Made by a program: the position numbers and the translations under genes. A stretch of DNA of 64,000 nt from Halostagnicola kamekurae (GTDB taxonomy: Archaea; Halobacteriota; Halobacteria; Halobacteriales; Natrialbaceae), in the NCBI RefSeq assembly GCF_900116205.1, contig NZ_FOZS01000001.1, forward strand, positions 434,001 to 498,000. Direction: 5' to 3'. Of the stretch, positions 8,328 through 16,732 are shown in pieces (the first letter of the stretch is position 1; each line of letters starts with the position of its first letter). The notes under the pieces were generated by a model that saw only the letters and a list, made by a program, of their open reading frames with translations, was not told where the DNA came from and searched no databases.

Positions 8328-9419
8328 ATGTACGATTTCGTCGTCGTCGGCGTCGGCCCGCCGGGGGCGAGGTTCGCCCGTCGGGCGGCCGAGAACGGCC
8401 ACGACGTGCTCGCACTCGAGAAGGGATCGATCGGCGAGCCGCTGGCCTGCTCGGGACACGTCAGCACCGACCTCTGGGAGTTCACCGGCGCGGATGCTCG
8501 CGAGGACCTCCTACAGAACGAGGTTCGCGGCGCTCGATTTCACGTGGGTGGACCGGGCAGCGACGCCTACCCGTTCTACAAGGACGAGGTCGTTTCGAAC
8601 GTGATCGACCGGGTGGGGTTGGATCGCCACCTCGCGGACCTCGCCCGGGACGCGGGCGCGGACGTTCGGGACGAACACACCGTGACCGCCGTTCGCGAGT
8701 CGACCGATTCCGTCGAGGTCGACGTCTCGGGCCCCGACGGAACCGAGACGTTCGAGGCGAAGATGGTCGCCGGCTGCGACGGCCCGCGCTCGAGGGTTCG
8801 AGACGCTTTGTCGCTGCCGGAACCGGACGAACTGCTCCACGGGGTGCTCGCCTTTTCGGACGAGGCAGACCACGAGGACTTCGTCGACGTACATCTCACC
8901 GCGCCGCGGTTTTTCGCGTGGCGGATCCCCCGCGGCGACGCCGGCGTGGAGTACGGCCTCGCCGCGCCGCCGGGCGTGCAGGTGAACAAACACTTCGAAG
9001 AACTCGTCGACGGCTACGAGGTCGACGTTTCACACCGCTGTTCGGGGGCGATCCCGATCGGCCCGCCGGATCGAGTGACGACGCGTCGGGGCTTCCTACT
9101 CGGGGACGCGGCCGCCCAGACGAAACCGTTCACCGGGGGCGGCATCCTCTACAGCATGACCTGCGCCGACCACGCCGCCCGCGAGATCGATCCCGACCGT
9201 CCGACGACGCTCGCGGCCTACGAACACGCCTGGCGCGCGGAACTCGAGCGCGAACAGCGACTCGGCCACCTCATTCGTCGAGCTTACTCGCTGCCCGAAC
9301 CCGTCCAGCGAATCGGACTCGGTGCGCTCTCCGGCGAGATCGGCGTCCACATGGACCGGCCGACCTCCGCGTTCTCGCTCGAGCACGTCCAGGCGATGGT
9401 CTCGAGCCTGCGGCGGTAG
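8328..9419 (+). CDS. Geranylgeranyl reductase family flavoprotein
   Basis: A 363-residue FAD-dependent oxidoreductase. The N-terminus has VVVGVGPPGARFARRAAENG, a variant dinucleotide-binding GxGxxG loop, followed by an acidic residue at the end of strand 2. Further features are GCDGPRSRVRD (the DG motif of this group) and GDAAAQTKPFTGGGILYSM, the FAD-binding GD motif of geranylgeranyl reductases. Members saturate isoprenoid chains of archaeal lipids or quinones; the exact substrate is not evident. The GTG at 8319 would add three residues; ATG 8328 is 25-30 bases after an AT-rich CTATTTACT box, fitting a leaderless message. Confidence 0.85.
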   Translation: MYDFVVVGVGPPGARFARRAAENGHDVLALEKGSIGEPLACSGHVSTDLWEFTGADAREDLLQNEVRGARFHVGGPGSDAYPFYKDEVVSNVIDRVGLDRHLADLARDAGADVRDEHTVTAVRESTDSVEVDVSGPDGTETFEAKMVAGCDGPRSRVRDALSLPEPDELLHGVLAFSDEADHEDFVDVHLTAPRFFAWRIPRGDAGVEYGLAAPPGVQVNKHFEELVDGYEVDVSHRCSGAIPIGPPDRVTTRRGFLLGDAAAQTKPFTGGGILYSMTCADHAAREIDPDRPTTLAAYEHAWRAELEREQRLGHLIRRAYSLPEPVQRIGLGALSGEIGVHMDRPTSAFSLEHVQAMVSSLRR

Positions 9420-9469
9420 TACAGGAGTGGTTCTGAGCCCTGCGTCGGATACACTTCATCAGGTGCCGA

Positions 9470-9482
9470 ACACTTATACGAA
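9470..9482 (+). promoter_or_regulatory. Putative promoter of hicBA
   Basis: CACTTATACG forms a TATA box about 30 bases upstream of the hicB ATG at 9506, consistent with a leaderless or nearly leaderless message for the toxin-antitoxin pair. Confidence 0.5.
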
Positions 9483-9505
9483 TCGTTCGCCAATTTGCAT
9501 CTACC

Positions 9506-9775
9506 ATGGCCAGTTCGACGAGCGAAGGGAGTGGCCACGACCACGAGATCCGCCTCTGGCGAGAGGACGACTGGTGGATCGCAAAAGACGTTGATTCGGG
9601 CGTAACTACGCAAGGTCCGTCCCGTAGTCGTGCACTCGATAATCTCGATGAAGCAGTCGCACTCCACAATGGCGAAACTGGCAGCCAGCCAACCGATGAG
9701 GAGCTTCGAGAGCTGGGAATCGATCCTGCAGAGAATACGACTGGTGACCAAGAACTGCCGGATATCCTGAAGTGA
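9506..9775 (+). CDS. hicB: HicB-family antitoxin
   Basis: An 89-residue HicB-like protein: a short HicB half-fold with DDWWIAKDVDSGVTTQGPSRSRALDNLDEAVAL, the characteristic pattern of a strand, a G-containing turn and an alpha helix. It lacks an obvious C-terminal DNA-binding helix-turn-helix, as many archaeal HicB proteins do. It would neutralise the HicA toxin encoded immediately downstream; the stop overlaps a GTG in the HicA frame. Antitoxin-first order is the reverse of the E. coli hicAB order but is common in archaea. Confidence 0.88.
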   Translation: MASSTSEGSGHDHEIRLWREDDWWIAKDVDSGVTTQGPSRSRALDNLDEAVALHNGETGSQPTDEELRELGIDPAENTTGDQELPDILK

Positions 9776-9777
9776 GG

Positions 9778-10029
9778 ATGGGGAGACGGACGTTTTCCGG
9801 TATGGAAGTCATAAAAGTGCTGGTTAACGGCGGCGGGTTCGAATGGCGACGAACGACCGGTGACCACGCCCAACTGTATTACGAACATCCAACGAATGAG
9901 GACGACCGAAGACGCGTCACGGTCCCGCTACACGACGAGCTCCGAACGGGGACGCTACGCGCCATTGCCGACGATGCGGGCGCACGAAACTTTGACGCCT
10001 TCTGTACGTGGATCGACCACAATTCGTGA
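9778..10029 (+). CDS. hicA: HicA-family mRNA interferase toxin
   Basis: An 83-residue double-stranded-RNA-binding-like HicA fold. It shows the family pattern FSGMEVIKVLVNGGGFEW, then TTGDHAQL, where the catalytic histidine normally sits, and RVTVPLHDELRTGTLRAIADDAG, the conserved VP-H-E-GTL segment. The Ser before the catalytic His in many HicA proteins is Asp here. A GTG at 9772 would add two residues; ATG 9778 is preferred. It is translationally coupled to hicB. Confidence 0.9.
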   Translation: MGRRTFSGMEVIKVLVNGGGFEWRRTTGDHAQLYYEHPTNEDDRRRVTVPLHDELRTGTLRAIADDAGARNFDAFCTWIDHNS

Positions 10030-10114
10030 TCTATCTCCCAAAATTCGGTCTCGAGCGGTGTTGTCGACGACAAAAGCTTCATCTACGAGTGTCACGTTGT
10101 GTAACTATACTCAT

Positions 10115-10588
10115 ATGAAGGATTTGTTGACGGCTGCGGCTGTGCTGTTCGGTTCGCTGGTTTTGTTCGTTCCGCTGACCGTCGTGACGATCCTCGTCGC
10201 GGCCGATACGTTGTGGATCGTCGGGACGAGCGCTCTGCTCCAGAATGAACTCGCCTACGCGGCCGTCTGCCTCCTCGCGTTGGGTTTCGGATACGTGACT
10301 GCGATGGAGATCTGTCGCGTCCGGTTGCACGGGTTCGACCAGCTTCACCGCGGGACGCGCCCCCGGCGACTTGCTCGACACGGCGTGTTAGGTGTTGTCT
10401 CGGTCGCAGCAGCCATCGCTCTCGGTCGTATCCTGCTCGATGCGATATCCGTCGGCTTCGCGAACGGCGATCCAGAAATCATCGGTCTCGGTGTTGCGGG
10501 GCTACTGGCGCTCTCGTGGGTCGGTGTTCGCTCTCTCAGTGCGTTTCGCGCTGGAACCCGGCGGTTTCGGGACGGCGCGGCGGAGTGA
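10115..10588 (+). CDS. Small multi-pass membrane protein
   Basis: A 157-residue protein with about four hydrophobic helices: residues 3-33, 42-66, 86-112 and 120-141. The loop between helices 2 and 3 is Arg-rich (RVRLHGFDQLHRGTRPRRLARH), suggesting it faces the cytoplasm. I do not recognise the family. The open frame extends upstream to 9860, but that part overlaps hicA and has no hydrophobic character, so ATG 10115 is chosen. It is convergent with the YgfZ-like gene. Confidence 0.65.
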   Translation: MKDLLTAAAVLFGSLVLFVPLTVVTILVAADTLWIVGTSALLQNELAYAAVCLLALGFGYVTAMEICRVRLHGFDQLHRGTRPRRLARHGVLGVVSVAAAIALGRILLDAISVGFANGDPEIIGLGVAGLLALSWVGVRSLSAFRAGTRRFRDGAAE

Positions 10589-10652
10589 GCGGTGCTCGAG
10601 TCGATCACCCGCCCAGCTACGATTCTCGGAGTCTCCGACGAGCGCCTCTGCC

Positions 10653-11789
10653 CTACTCGTAGACGGGTAGTCGCGCCGATTGATCCGACCCCTCGACGAA
10701 CGGCAGCGGCTCTCGCGTCGCGGGCACCTCTTCGCCGTCGACGCGAACCGTTAGCTCCGTGGTCTCGAGGTCGTAATCGACCGTCGCGAGCGCGATCGGG
10801 TACTCAAGCATCGGGCTCACGTCGGCGCGGGTGATCTCGCCGACGGCGTCGTCGCCGTCGAACACGGCCGCGCCGCTCGCGGGAATCGCGCGGTCGCCGT
10901 CGTCGTCTTCCCCCTCGCCGTCTCCGTCCGCCGCTCGGTCTTCGAGCGACAGCCCCACGAGGCGCTTGCTCGGCCGCCCGCGGTTCTCGACCCTCGAGAC
11001 GACCTCCTGGCCGACGAAACAGCCCTTCTCGTAGTCGACGGCGTGGTCGAGCCCGAGGACGTTCGGAATCCGTCCCTCGAGTTCGGTCTCGAAGAGGGGC
11101 GAACCGGCCTCGAGCGAGAGCGTGTCCCAGGTTCGGTAGCCGAAGGGTGCGGCGTTCAGTCCCTGGTTCAGGAGGGTGTCGTAGACGGCCGCCGCGTCGT
11201 CGGCCCCACAGATCACCTCGTAGCTCTCCTCGCCGGTGAGCGCGTCGGTTCGGATCACGGTCACGCCCTCATCGCCCATCGACCCGCGGACGAACGAGTA
11301 GCGCTCGTCGGGCGTCGAGGTCTGGTTCAACACGCTTGCGACCTTCTCGGTCGCCTTCGGGCCGTGGACGCCGAAGGTCCCGAACTCGTCGGTCGCGACC
11401 CGAATCTCGACGTCCTGGATGAACACCTTTTCCGACCACTCCGAGGCCAGGTCGTCGGCGCGGTCTGGCGGGGTGAACAACAGCAGTCGCTCGCCCGCGT
11501 TGTAGACGTAGAGTTCGATCTCGATGCCGCCCTGGGGATCGAGGACGAGCGCGTAACAGCCCTCGCCGTCCGCGCTCGGCACTCGATTCGTCACGACGTT
11601 GTCGACGTACTCGAGGCGGTCCGCTCCCTCCACCACGACGACGCCATAGGCGGATTCGATCAGTCCGACCGCGTTTCGAACGGCCATGTGTGCCCGTTCC
11701 GGCCGTCCGTAATGTTCGACGACGGTCCGATCGCCTCGGTCGCCGAACGTCGCTCCGTGGTCCTCGTGTCGCGACTCGATAACGCTCAT
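10653..11789 (-). CDS. YgfZ/GcvT-like folate-binding protein
   Basis: A 378-residue aminomethyltransferase-fold protein. It contains the YgfZ signature KGCFVGQE (from the DYEKGCFVGQEVVSR segment) and the preceding DTLSLEAGSPLFETEL and IPNVLGLDHAVD pattern. Real GcvT uses tetrahydrofolate in glycine cleavage; YgfZ/IBA57-type proteins assist Fe-S cluster or tRNA-modifying enzymes. No other glycine-cleavage genes are adjacent, which favours the YgfZ-type role. A Gly/Asp/Glu-rich insertion lies near residues 295-310. The frame opens at 11882, but the first 31 residues are Arg/Ser-rich and unlike the family; ATG at 11789 (MSVIESRHEDHGATF) is the better start. Confidence 0.85.
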   Translation of the reverse strand: MSVIESRHEDHGATFGDRGDRTVVEHYGRPERAHMAVRNAVGLIESAYGVVVVEGADRLEYVDNVVTNRVPSADGEGCYALVLDPQGGIEIELYVYNAGERLLLFTPPDRADDLASEWSEKVFIQDVEIRVATDEFGTFGVHGPKATEKVASVLNQTSTPDERYSFVRGSMGDEGVTVIRTDALTGEESYEVICGADDAAAVYDTLLNQGLNAAPFGYRTWDTLSLEAGSPLFETELEGRIPNVLGLDHAVDYEKGCFVGQEVVSRVENRGRPSKRLVGLSLEDRAADGDGEGEDDDGDRAIPASGAAVFDGDDAVGEITRADVSPMLEYPIALATVDYDLETTELTVRVDGEEVPATREPLPFVEGSDQSARLPVYE

Positions 11790-11906
11790 AGGAAAGGAGA
11801 CGGGCCAGACGCTATCAGGCGTTTCGATCTCTCGAGTCTGCCGGCGAGTTCTCGAGGGCGGTACTCGGCCGCTCGAGGACACGGCTGCTCGCGGGGGCGT
11901 CGGGTC

Positions 11907-12209
11907 CTAAAACGGGAGCCGCTCGCGAATCCACTCCCCGAGTGACTCTTCCCCCGCTTCCTCGTCCTCCGAAACGTCGGGAACGACTCGATCGTCGGGT
12001 TTGATGACCGCCCGCCCGCCGGTTCGATCGACGTCGATCAGCCCGTCGTCTTTGAGCGTCGCCAGCGCGTCCTCGAGCTCGTCGATCTCGACGGAGACGG
12101 CAGCGCGAAGTTCGAAGACGGTCATGCCGTCCTCGAGGTTGTTGACGAGTTCGTCGAGTACCGCCACCTGCGTTCGCTCTCGATCCCGGTACTCAGACTT
12201 CGCTTTCAT
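11907..12209 (-). CDS. Haloarchaeal DUF6432-like winged-helix protein
   Basis: A 100-residue protein starting MKAKSEYRDRERTQVAVLDEL. It contains a probable winged-helix fold: MTVFELRAAVSVEIDELEDALATLKDDGLIDVDRTGGRAVIKP, with helices followed by a two-stranded wing. The pattern fits a haloarchaeal family I recall as DUF6432; DNA targets are unknown. The longer frame to 12329 adds an Arg-rich segment without similarity, so ATG 12209 is preferred. It lies upstream of the YgfZ-like gene on the same strand, with 117 bases between. Confidence 0.72.
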   Translation of the reverse strand: MKAKSEYRDRERTQVAVLDELVNNLEDGMTVFELRAAVSVEIDELEDALATLKDDGLIDVDRTGGRAVIKPDDRVVPDVSEDEEAGEESLGEWIRERLPF

Positions 12210-12426
12210 CCAGTCTCGTATTTGTTGACCCGGGATTTGACGTTTGCCGTTCCGTCGTCTCCGCGCCGGTCTTCGTCCGTCTTCTCTGACTCGATCGAAA
12301 ACACCTCTCTGTCCGGAGAGTCTATCCACCTGGAAACTCCCGTTCCGACGCCGTGGCTCGTCTAGCCGTCAACGAGTATACCACTTGCAGTACGTTTTTT
12401 ATGCCGTGACTAGATACGACTTGATA

Positions 12427-13503
12427 ATGGTACTGCGATGTTCGCTGCTCGGTCACAACTACGGCGAGCCCGAAGTCGACCGCGAGCGCGAAGAACGGGG
12501 CAGCGAAGTCGTCCTCACTGTTACCGAGTTTCAAGCGTGTCAACGCTGCGGTGAGCGAAACGTCATCAGCGAAAACACGGAGGTGACGAGTATCGTTCCC
12601 GGTGACAGAGCGGCTCGATCCCGTGACGAACCCGTTGAACCCGACGAGCAGCGCCCATCGACCAGCGAATCCGACGGGCAGCAGCCGGCGGTCGGCGAGT
12701 CGCCCGGTCAAGGGCCACCGGCCGGCGACGCGGCTCCGACCCGCGAGCGCGAGCCGACCGCCACATCGGACGCCGTCGGTTCTACCGACGATCAGGCCGC
12801 GGCTTCGGGACCGGATTCCGCTGCCGGTGCGCACGCTGCGGGCGGAGAGACCGGAGCGACCGCGGCCGAAGGCGACGAGGAACTCGAGGTTCCGACGGAC
12901 GAAAACGGTGACCCGATCGTCGATGACGGCGAAATTCTCGAGGACGAGCCGACCGACTCGAGCGTCGGCGACCGACGCCACGGCGAGTGGCCCGATTCCG
13001 AAGACGTCGGACCGCCGGTCGACACGTCCGACGAGCCGCCCGCCTGGCCCGAGGACGAGCAGGCCGACGGCGACGTCGATACCGACGACCGAGCAGCCGA
13101 ACCCGAAACCCAGCCCGAAGACGACGCGGTGATTCTCGAGAACGATTCGGGTTCTGCGTCGGCCTCGACGACCGAAACCGACAAACAGTTCGATTACAGC
13201 GTCAGTGCGACCGGCGAGTCGGAGGCGTCGGAGACTGATTCCAAGGCCGCCGCTGGCGTCGACGCCACGGCGTCCGCTCCCGAACGCGAGGCGACGGCTG
13301 CGGAGTCGACGGGGCCCGAAACCGGCATCGCCAGCGCCCAAAGCGCACCCGTTCCCGGCGAAAGTTCGCCGACGGACGGTGCGAGAACGGAGTTTTACTG
13401 TCCGCAGTGTTCCTTCGTCGCGCCGGGTGACAGTGGTTCGCTCCGAACCGGCGACATCTGTCCGGAGTGCAAGAAGGGCTATCTCGGCGAGCGAAACGCG
13501 TAG
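12427..13503 (+). CDS. Two-zinc-ribbon protein with long acidic linker
   Basis: A 358-residue protein. The N-terminus (residues 1-60) has CSLLGH and CQRCGE, forming one zinc site. Residues 70-310 are low-complexity, rich in Asp, Glu, Ser, Thr, Pro and Ala, probably disordered. The C-terminus has a second zinc ribbon, FYCPQCSFV and ICPECKKGYLG. The N-terminal part matches a haloarchaeal family (DUF7093-like, from memory). The frame opens at 12244, but ATG 12427 starts directly at the conserved MVLRCSLLGH. Role unknown; zinc ribbons at both ends suggest a scaffold or nucleic-acid contact. Confidence 0.78.
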   Translation: MVLRCSLLGHNYGEPEVDREREERGSEVVLTVTEFQACQRCGERNVISENTEVTSIVPGDRAARSRDEPVEPDEQRPSTSESDGQQPAVGESPGQGPPAGDAAPTREREPTATSDAVGSTDDQAAASGPDSAAGAHAAGGETGATAAEGDEELEVPTDENGDPIVDDGEILEDEPTDSSVGDRRHGEWPDSEDVGPPVDTSDEPPAWPEDEQADGDVDTDDRAAEPETQPEDDAVILENDSGSASASTTETDKQFDYSVSATGESEASETDSKAAAGVDATASAPEREATAAESTGPETGIASAQSAPVPGESSPTDGARTEFYCPQCSFVAPGDSGSLRTGDICPECKKGYLGERNA

Positions 13504-13518
13504 CAAGGCGGGTTCCGT

Positions 13519-13929
13519 ATGCACCCGTCCCGATTCGGGACGCTCTGTTTCATCTATAGCGGTGTGTTACTGCCCGTGACCCGGCCGTTGATCTATCGCC
13601 CAGACCTCAGTCTTGCCGTGGTCGGGAACGCAGTGACGGCTCTCTGTCTTCTGTTCGTGGGGGTGTTTCGGCTGTATTCGGAGCAGGAAGAAGAACGGCC
13701 CGCAGCGTATGGTTCGTTCGCCTGTGGAATGGCGCTCTCCTCGCTTCTGGCCACGACCTCTTTCTGGCCGGCGTCTCTATGCGCTGGTGGTAGGAACGCG
13801 GTATCCGTTTTGGCCTCGAAAAGCGCCTGTCCGCTCGCCCCAATCTCACGACAGAGTCACTGGAGCCAGTCCCGCCCGACGACCGTCCTCGAGTTGCGAT
13901 TTCGGGATTCGTCCGGTCAGCGGCTATGA
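13519..13929 (+). CDS. Small membrane protein, C-terminus possibly frameshifted
   Basis: A 136-residue frame with three hydrophobic helices: residues 8-26, 32-52 and 68-85. After residue 88 the protein turns into Arg/Ser-rich sequence unlike the first part. A different reading frame at 13749-13793 encodes SGHDLFLAGVSMRWW followed by TAG, which would make a natural short C-terminus, so a one-base frameshift near 13741-13750 is possible. It begins 15 bases after the zinc-ribbon gene and may be co-transcribed. Family not recognised. Confidence 0.5.
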   Translation: MHPSRFGTLCFIYSGVLLPVTRPLIYRPDLSLAVVGNAVTALCLLFVGVFRLYSEQEEERPAAYGSFACGMALSSLLATTSFWPASLCAGGRNAVSVLASKSACPLAPISRQSHWSQSRPTTVLELRFRDSSGQRL

Positions 13930-13964
13930 AAAGAGGTAAACACTCCGCCGTATATCTCCAATTC

Positions 13965-14348
13965 ATGAAGGAGTACAAGATGCGACGTGGTGAGCACCTC
14001 GAGGATCGGATTCCCGACATGGAAGCCACGGTCGAGGAGTACTTCGGACCAATCACCGGCACCGAGGAGTACAAGGGAAGCGACCTCTACGTCGTCGAGG
14101 AACCGGACAACCCGGTTTTCGAGCGTATCGTCGTCGGCGCGGTCGAGTACTCCGGCAAGAAGGACAAACTCGGTGTCGACTTCGTCGAGCGCGACCCCGC
14201 CGAACTCGGCCCCGACGAACTCGAGGCCGCAGGCGACGCCGTCTCGGCGAAAAACGAGTTCCTCCTCGAGGCGACCGCTCGGGACGCCAAATCTCGACGC
14301 GACTCGCTGAAGCGATCCGTCGAGGACGACCCGGACCACGACCTGTAG
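13965..14348 (+). CDS. DUF5611 family protein
   Basis: A 127-residue protein beginning MKEYKMRRGEHLEDRIPDM, the usual start of the haloarchaeal DUF5611 family. It continues EATVEEYFGPITG and a beta-rich core (LYVVEEPDNPVFERIVVGAVEYSGKKDKLGVDF, described in parts), then an acidic helix. Function unknown. An upstream in-frame ATG at 13926 would add 13 residues, but a TATATCTCC element lies between the two starts, favouring 13965. Confidence 0.82.
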   Translation: MKEYKMRRGEHLEDRIPDMEATVEEYFGPITGTEEYKGSDLYVVEEPDNPVFERIVVGAVEYSGKKDKLGVDFVERDPAELGPDELEAAGDAVSAKNEFLLEATARDAKSRRDSLKRSVEDDPDHDL

Positions 14349-14462
14349 CTCGCGACGTTTCGTTCGCGTTTCTCGTCACAGCCAAACACACTCTCGAGCG
14401 CTCCCACTGGCGATCGGCTCGCCTTCGAAATAGCTAACAGAGTCCCGCCGTAACCCCCGATA

Positions 14463-14651
14463 ATGGAGCTACAGGCGTTCGTCTTCGCGACGGCGATCAC
14501 ACACGTCGGATTCGCGGCGTTCGTCGTCGGACACGCGTACTGGACCGACGAGGACGCCGAGTACTGGCCGTATCTCACCCTCGCGTTCGGACTCGCGGGG
14601 CTGGCCGGCTATTTCTTCTACGACGAACTCGAGGGAAGCGCGAACATCTGA
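14463..14651 (+). CDS. Two-helix small membrane protein
   Basis: A 62-residue protein with two hydrophobic helices (residues 5-25 and 36-54), separated by the acidic loop YWTDEDAEYWPY, ending in an acidic tail. Codon usage and GC match the neighbours. I do not recognise the family. It lies in the same direction as the DUF5611 gene and converges on pitA. Confidence 0.62.
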   Translation: MELQAFVFATAITHVGFAAFVVGHAYWTDEDAEYWPYLTLAFGLAGLAGYFFYDELEGSANI

Positions 14652-14702
14652 ACGGCGGCGAAACGAATCCGCGACGCGTCGGCGACCGGTTACAGCACTC
14701 TC

Positions 14703-16229
14703 TCAGGCGAGGAAGACGTGTCGCGGTCGGTCCGCCAGCACGTCGCGGCCGAACTCGACGGTCTCGGAGAACGCGTCGCTTCGGAAGAACTCCATCGCGT
14801 CCTCGCGCGAATCCCACCGACTGGCGATGAACATGTCGAGTTCGTTCTCGCGATTGACCAGCAGATCCGTCTTGCGGTGGCCGTCCATGTCCGCGAGCAC
14901 GCCGGCCACGTCGCCGAAGGTGTCGACGAAATCCCCGTGGTACTCGTCCTTGACGGTGTAGAACATCCCCATCGTTCCCCAGGAATCTGACTCGTCGTCG
15001 CCGGCCTGTCGGACGATTTCGGGCAGATCCGAGAGGAACCCGGCCGCGGTGCTCGCCGCGCGTTCGGTCTCCCAGAGGCTCACGACCGCCGTCTCGGCGT
15101 CGTCGCTCGAGCCCTCGTAGACCGCCGTCTTCACGTGCGTATCGTAGTGATCGAAGTTACTCCGCAGGCCCTCGACTTCCTCGAAGAGGTCCTCGGGATC
15201 GGCTTCTGAGTAGAGGACGACCGCGTGGACGTCCTCGCCGTGTGGCTGGCCCGCGTAGACCCCGACGTCCTCGAGTTCCTCGCGGATGCTCGCGTCGTCT
15301 TCGTCGCCGTGGTCGTCCCCGCCGCCATGACCGGCGCCGTGATGACTGCCTTCGTTCGAGTCGCCGTGGCCTTCAGATCCGCCGTGGTGGTGGCCGTCTC
15401 CTGTCTCGCCGTGGCCGTGTCCGTGCCCCGAACTCGCGGCCTCCTGGGGGACGAACTCGCCGGCGAGGTACGCGCCGAGATTCTCGGGTGCGAACCGGCG
15501 GCCGAAGAGGAAGCGGCCGAATTCCCCGAAGCGCGAACTCGAGGGATCAAAGCGCATCTCGTACAGTAGTTCCTTGATGTCGGTCGGATCGTCACCGAAG
15601 AGCGTGACGCCCCACTCGAAGTCGTCGAGGCCGATGCTGCCGGAGATGATCTGGGTGACCCGGCCGGCGTACTGCTTGCCGATCTCGCCGTGGCCGGACA
15701 TGTACTCGGCGCGCTCCTCGAAGGAGAGATCGTACCAGTTCCACTCCTCGTCGCGGCGCTTGTCCATCGGGTAGAAGTTCGCGTACTCGTAGTCCGGAAT
15801 CTCGGGTTTAAGCCGCGACTCGATGTACTGGGCCATCCCGGTGTCCTCGACCTCGCTGTCTTCCTCGAAGTACTCCTCGGACATGTACCCCGAGACTTCG
15901 GTCACCGAGACGTAGGAGTCGACCTGTTCGGTGAACTCCGCGAGCGCGGTGTGTTCGAACCGCCGCTCGAGCACGTCGAGATCGGCCGGCGACGGCCGCA
16001 GGTGCAAGAACATGAGATCGGCCTTGTGGCCGAGGATTCCGTACGTCGCCGAGTCGCCTTCCGCGGCGTCCTCGAGTCGCTCGCACGCCGAGAGATACTC
16101 GATGCCTTCCTCGATCGCCTGCTGGCGGCGACGTTCGGGGGCGTCTCGCCAGGCGTCCCAGTCGATCGCCCGGAAGTCGTGAAAGACGTACCAACCCTCC
16201 TCGGTCTGTGGCGGTCTGCGTCGTTCCAT
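14703..16229 (-). CDS. pitA: PitA: chlorite dismutase-like (HemQ) domain fused to ABM domain
   Basis: A 508-residue haloarchaeal fusion. Residues 1-265 are a chlorite-dismutase/coproheme-decarboxylase domain: NFYPMDKRRDEEWNWYDL carries the tyrosine equivalent of the HemQ radical site, MSGHGEIGKQY has the histidine region, and SIGLDDFEWGVTLFG plus YEMRFDPSSSRFGEFG are HemQ signatures. Residues 268-318 are a Gly/His/Asp-rich linker. The rest is an ABM (antibiotic-biosynthesis-monooxygenase-like) dimeric ferredoxin fold. In haloarchaea this architecture is called PitA; the HemQ part is expected to make heme b from coproheme. A TATA-like TTCTTAGC lies 20-30 bases before the ATG, so the message is probably leaderless. 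Confidence 0.92.
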   Translation of the reverse strand: MERRRPPQTEEGWYVFHDFRAIDWDAWRDAPERRRQQAIEEGIEYLSACERLEDAAEGDSATYGILGHKADLMFLHLRPSPADLDVLERRFEHTALAEFTEQVDSYVSVTEVSGYMSEEYFEEDSEVEDTGMAQYIESRLKPEIPDYEYANFYPMDKRRDEEWNWYDLSFEERAEYMSGHGEIGKQYAGRVTQIISGSIGLDDFEWGVTLFGDDPTDIKELLYEMRFDPSSSRFGEFGRFLFGRRFAPENLGAYLAGEFVPQEAASSGHGHGHGETGDGHHHGGSEGHGDSNEGSHHGAGHGGGDDHGDEDDASIREELEDVGVYAGQPHGEDVHAVVLYSEADPEDLFEEVEGLRSNFDHYDTHVKTAVYEGSSDDAETAVVSLWETERAASTAAGFLSDLPEIVRQAGDDESDSWGTMGMFYTVKDEYHGDFVDTFGDVAGVLADMDGHRKTDLLVNRENELDMFIASRWDSREDAMEFFRSDAFSETVEFGRDVLADRPRHVFLA

Positions 16230-16348
16230 GTATCGGGGTTAGGCCGGGACCGCTAAGAAGGACAGGGTTTTCCCCGGCGTCCGGCGATTCCGGGCGACGA
16301 TCGCGGTGACCGAAACCATTTACGGCCGCCGAATCAACTCGGAGTTAC

Positions 16349-16732
16349 ATGCGGAAAAGTGGGCCGCCGAGGGGACTCATCGCCTATCTCGTCCTCGAAC
16401 TCCTCGAGGAAAAGCCCCGGTACGGCTACGAGATTCTCAAAGAGATTCGCGACATCAGCGGCGGCCACTGGGAGCCCTCCTACGGCTCCGTCTACCCCAT
16501 CCTCTACAAGTTCGAGGAGAAGGGGTGGGCCGAACGACTCGAGCGCGAGGACGAACCCGACCGGAAGTACTTCGAACTCACCGACGCCGGCCTCGAGGAA
16601 CTCGAAGAACGGCGCGCGAGCGGCCCTGAGAAGGCTCGAGACTTCGCCGACGTCATCCTCGGCTTTTTCCACGTCTACGCGGCCTTCTCGACGGACGACA
16701 GGTTCGAGATCCCGGATATAGAGGGCGAGTGA
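16349..16732 (+). CDS. PadR-family transcriptional regulator, truncated by an in-frame TGA
   Basis: A 127-residue reading frame with the PadR winged helix: LIAYLVLELLEEKPRYGYEIL, HWEPSYGSVYPILYKFEEKGW and a wing RKYFELTDAGLEELEE. PadR proteins repress efflux or stress genes, usually as dimers through C-terminal helices. The frame stops at TGA 16730-16732, but the same frame continues for 46 codons to TAA at 16871-16873 with sequence that looks like the missing C-terminal region (see findings). The wing helix and most of the DNA-binding part are intact. A CCATTTACG box 29 bases before the ATG supports a leaderless start. Divergent from pitA. Confidence 0.8.
   Translation: MRKSGPPRGLIAYLVLELLEEKPRYGYEILKEIRDISGGHWEPSYGSVYPILYKFEEKGWAERLEREDEPDRKYFELTDAGLEELEERRASGPEKARDFADVILGFFHVYAAFSTDDRFEIPDIEGE

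Noticed and set aside
16730-16732. Selenocysteine or pyrrolysine decoding at the PadR stop
   Set aside because: The codon is TGA, haloarchaea are not known to use selenocysteine, and no selenocysteine machinery or hairpin element is visible; nonsense mutation is simpler.
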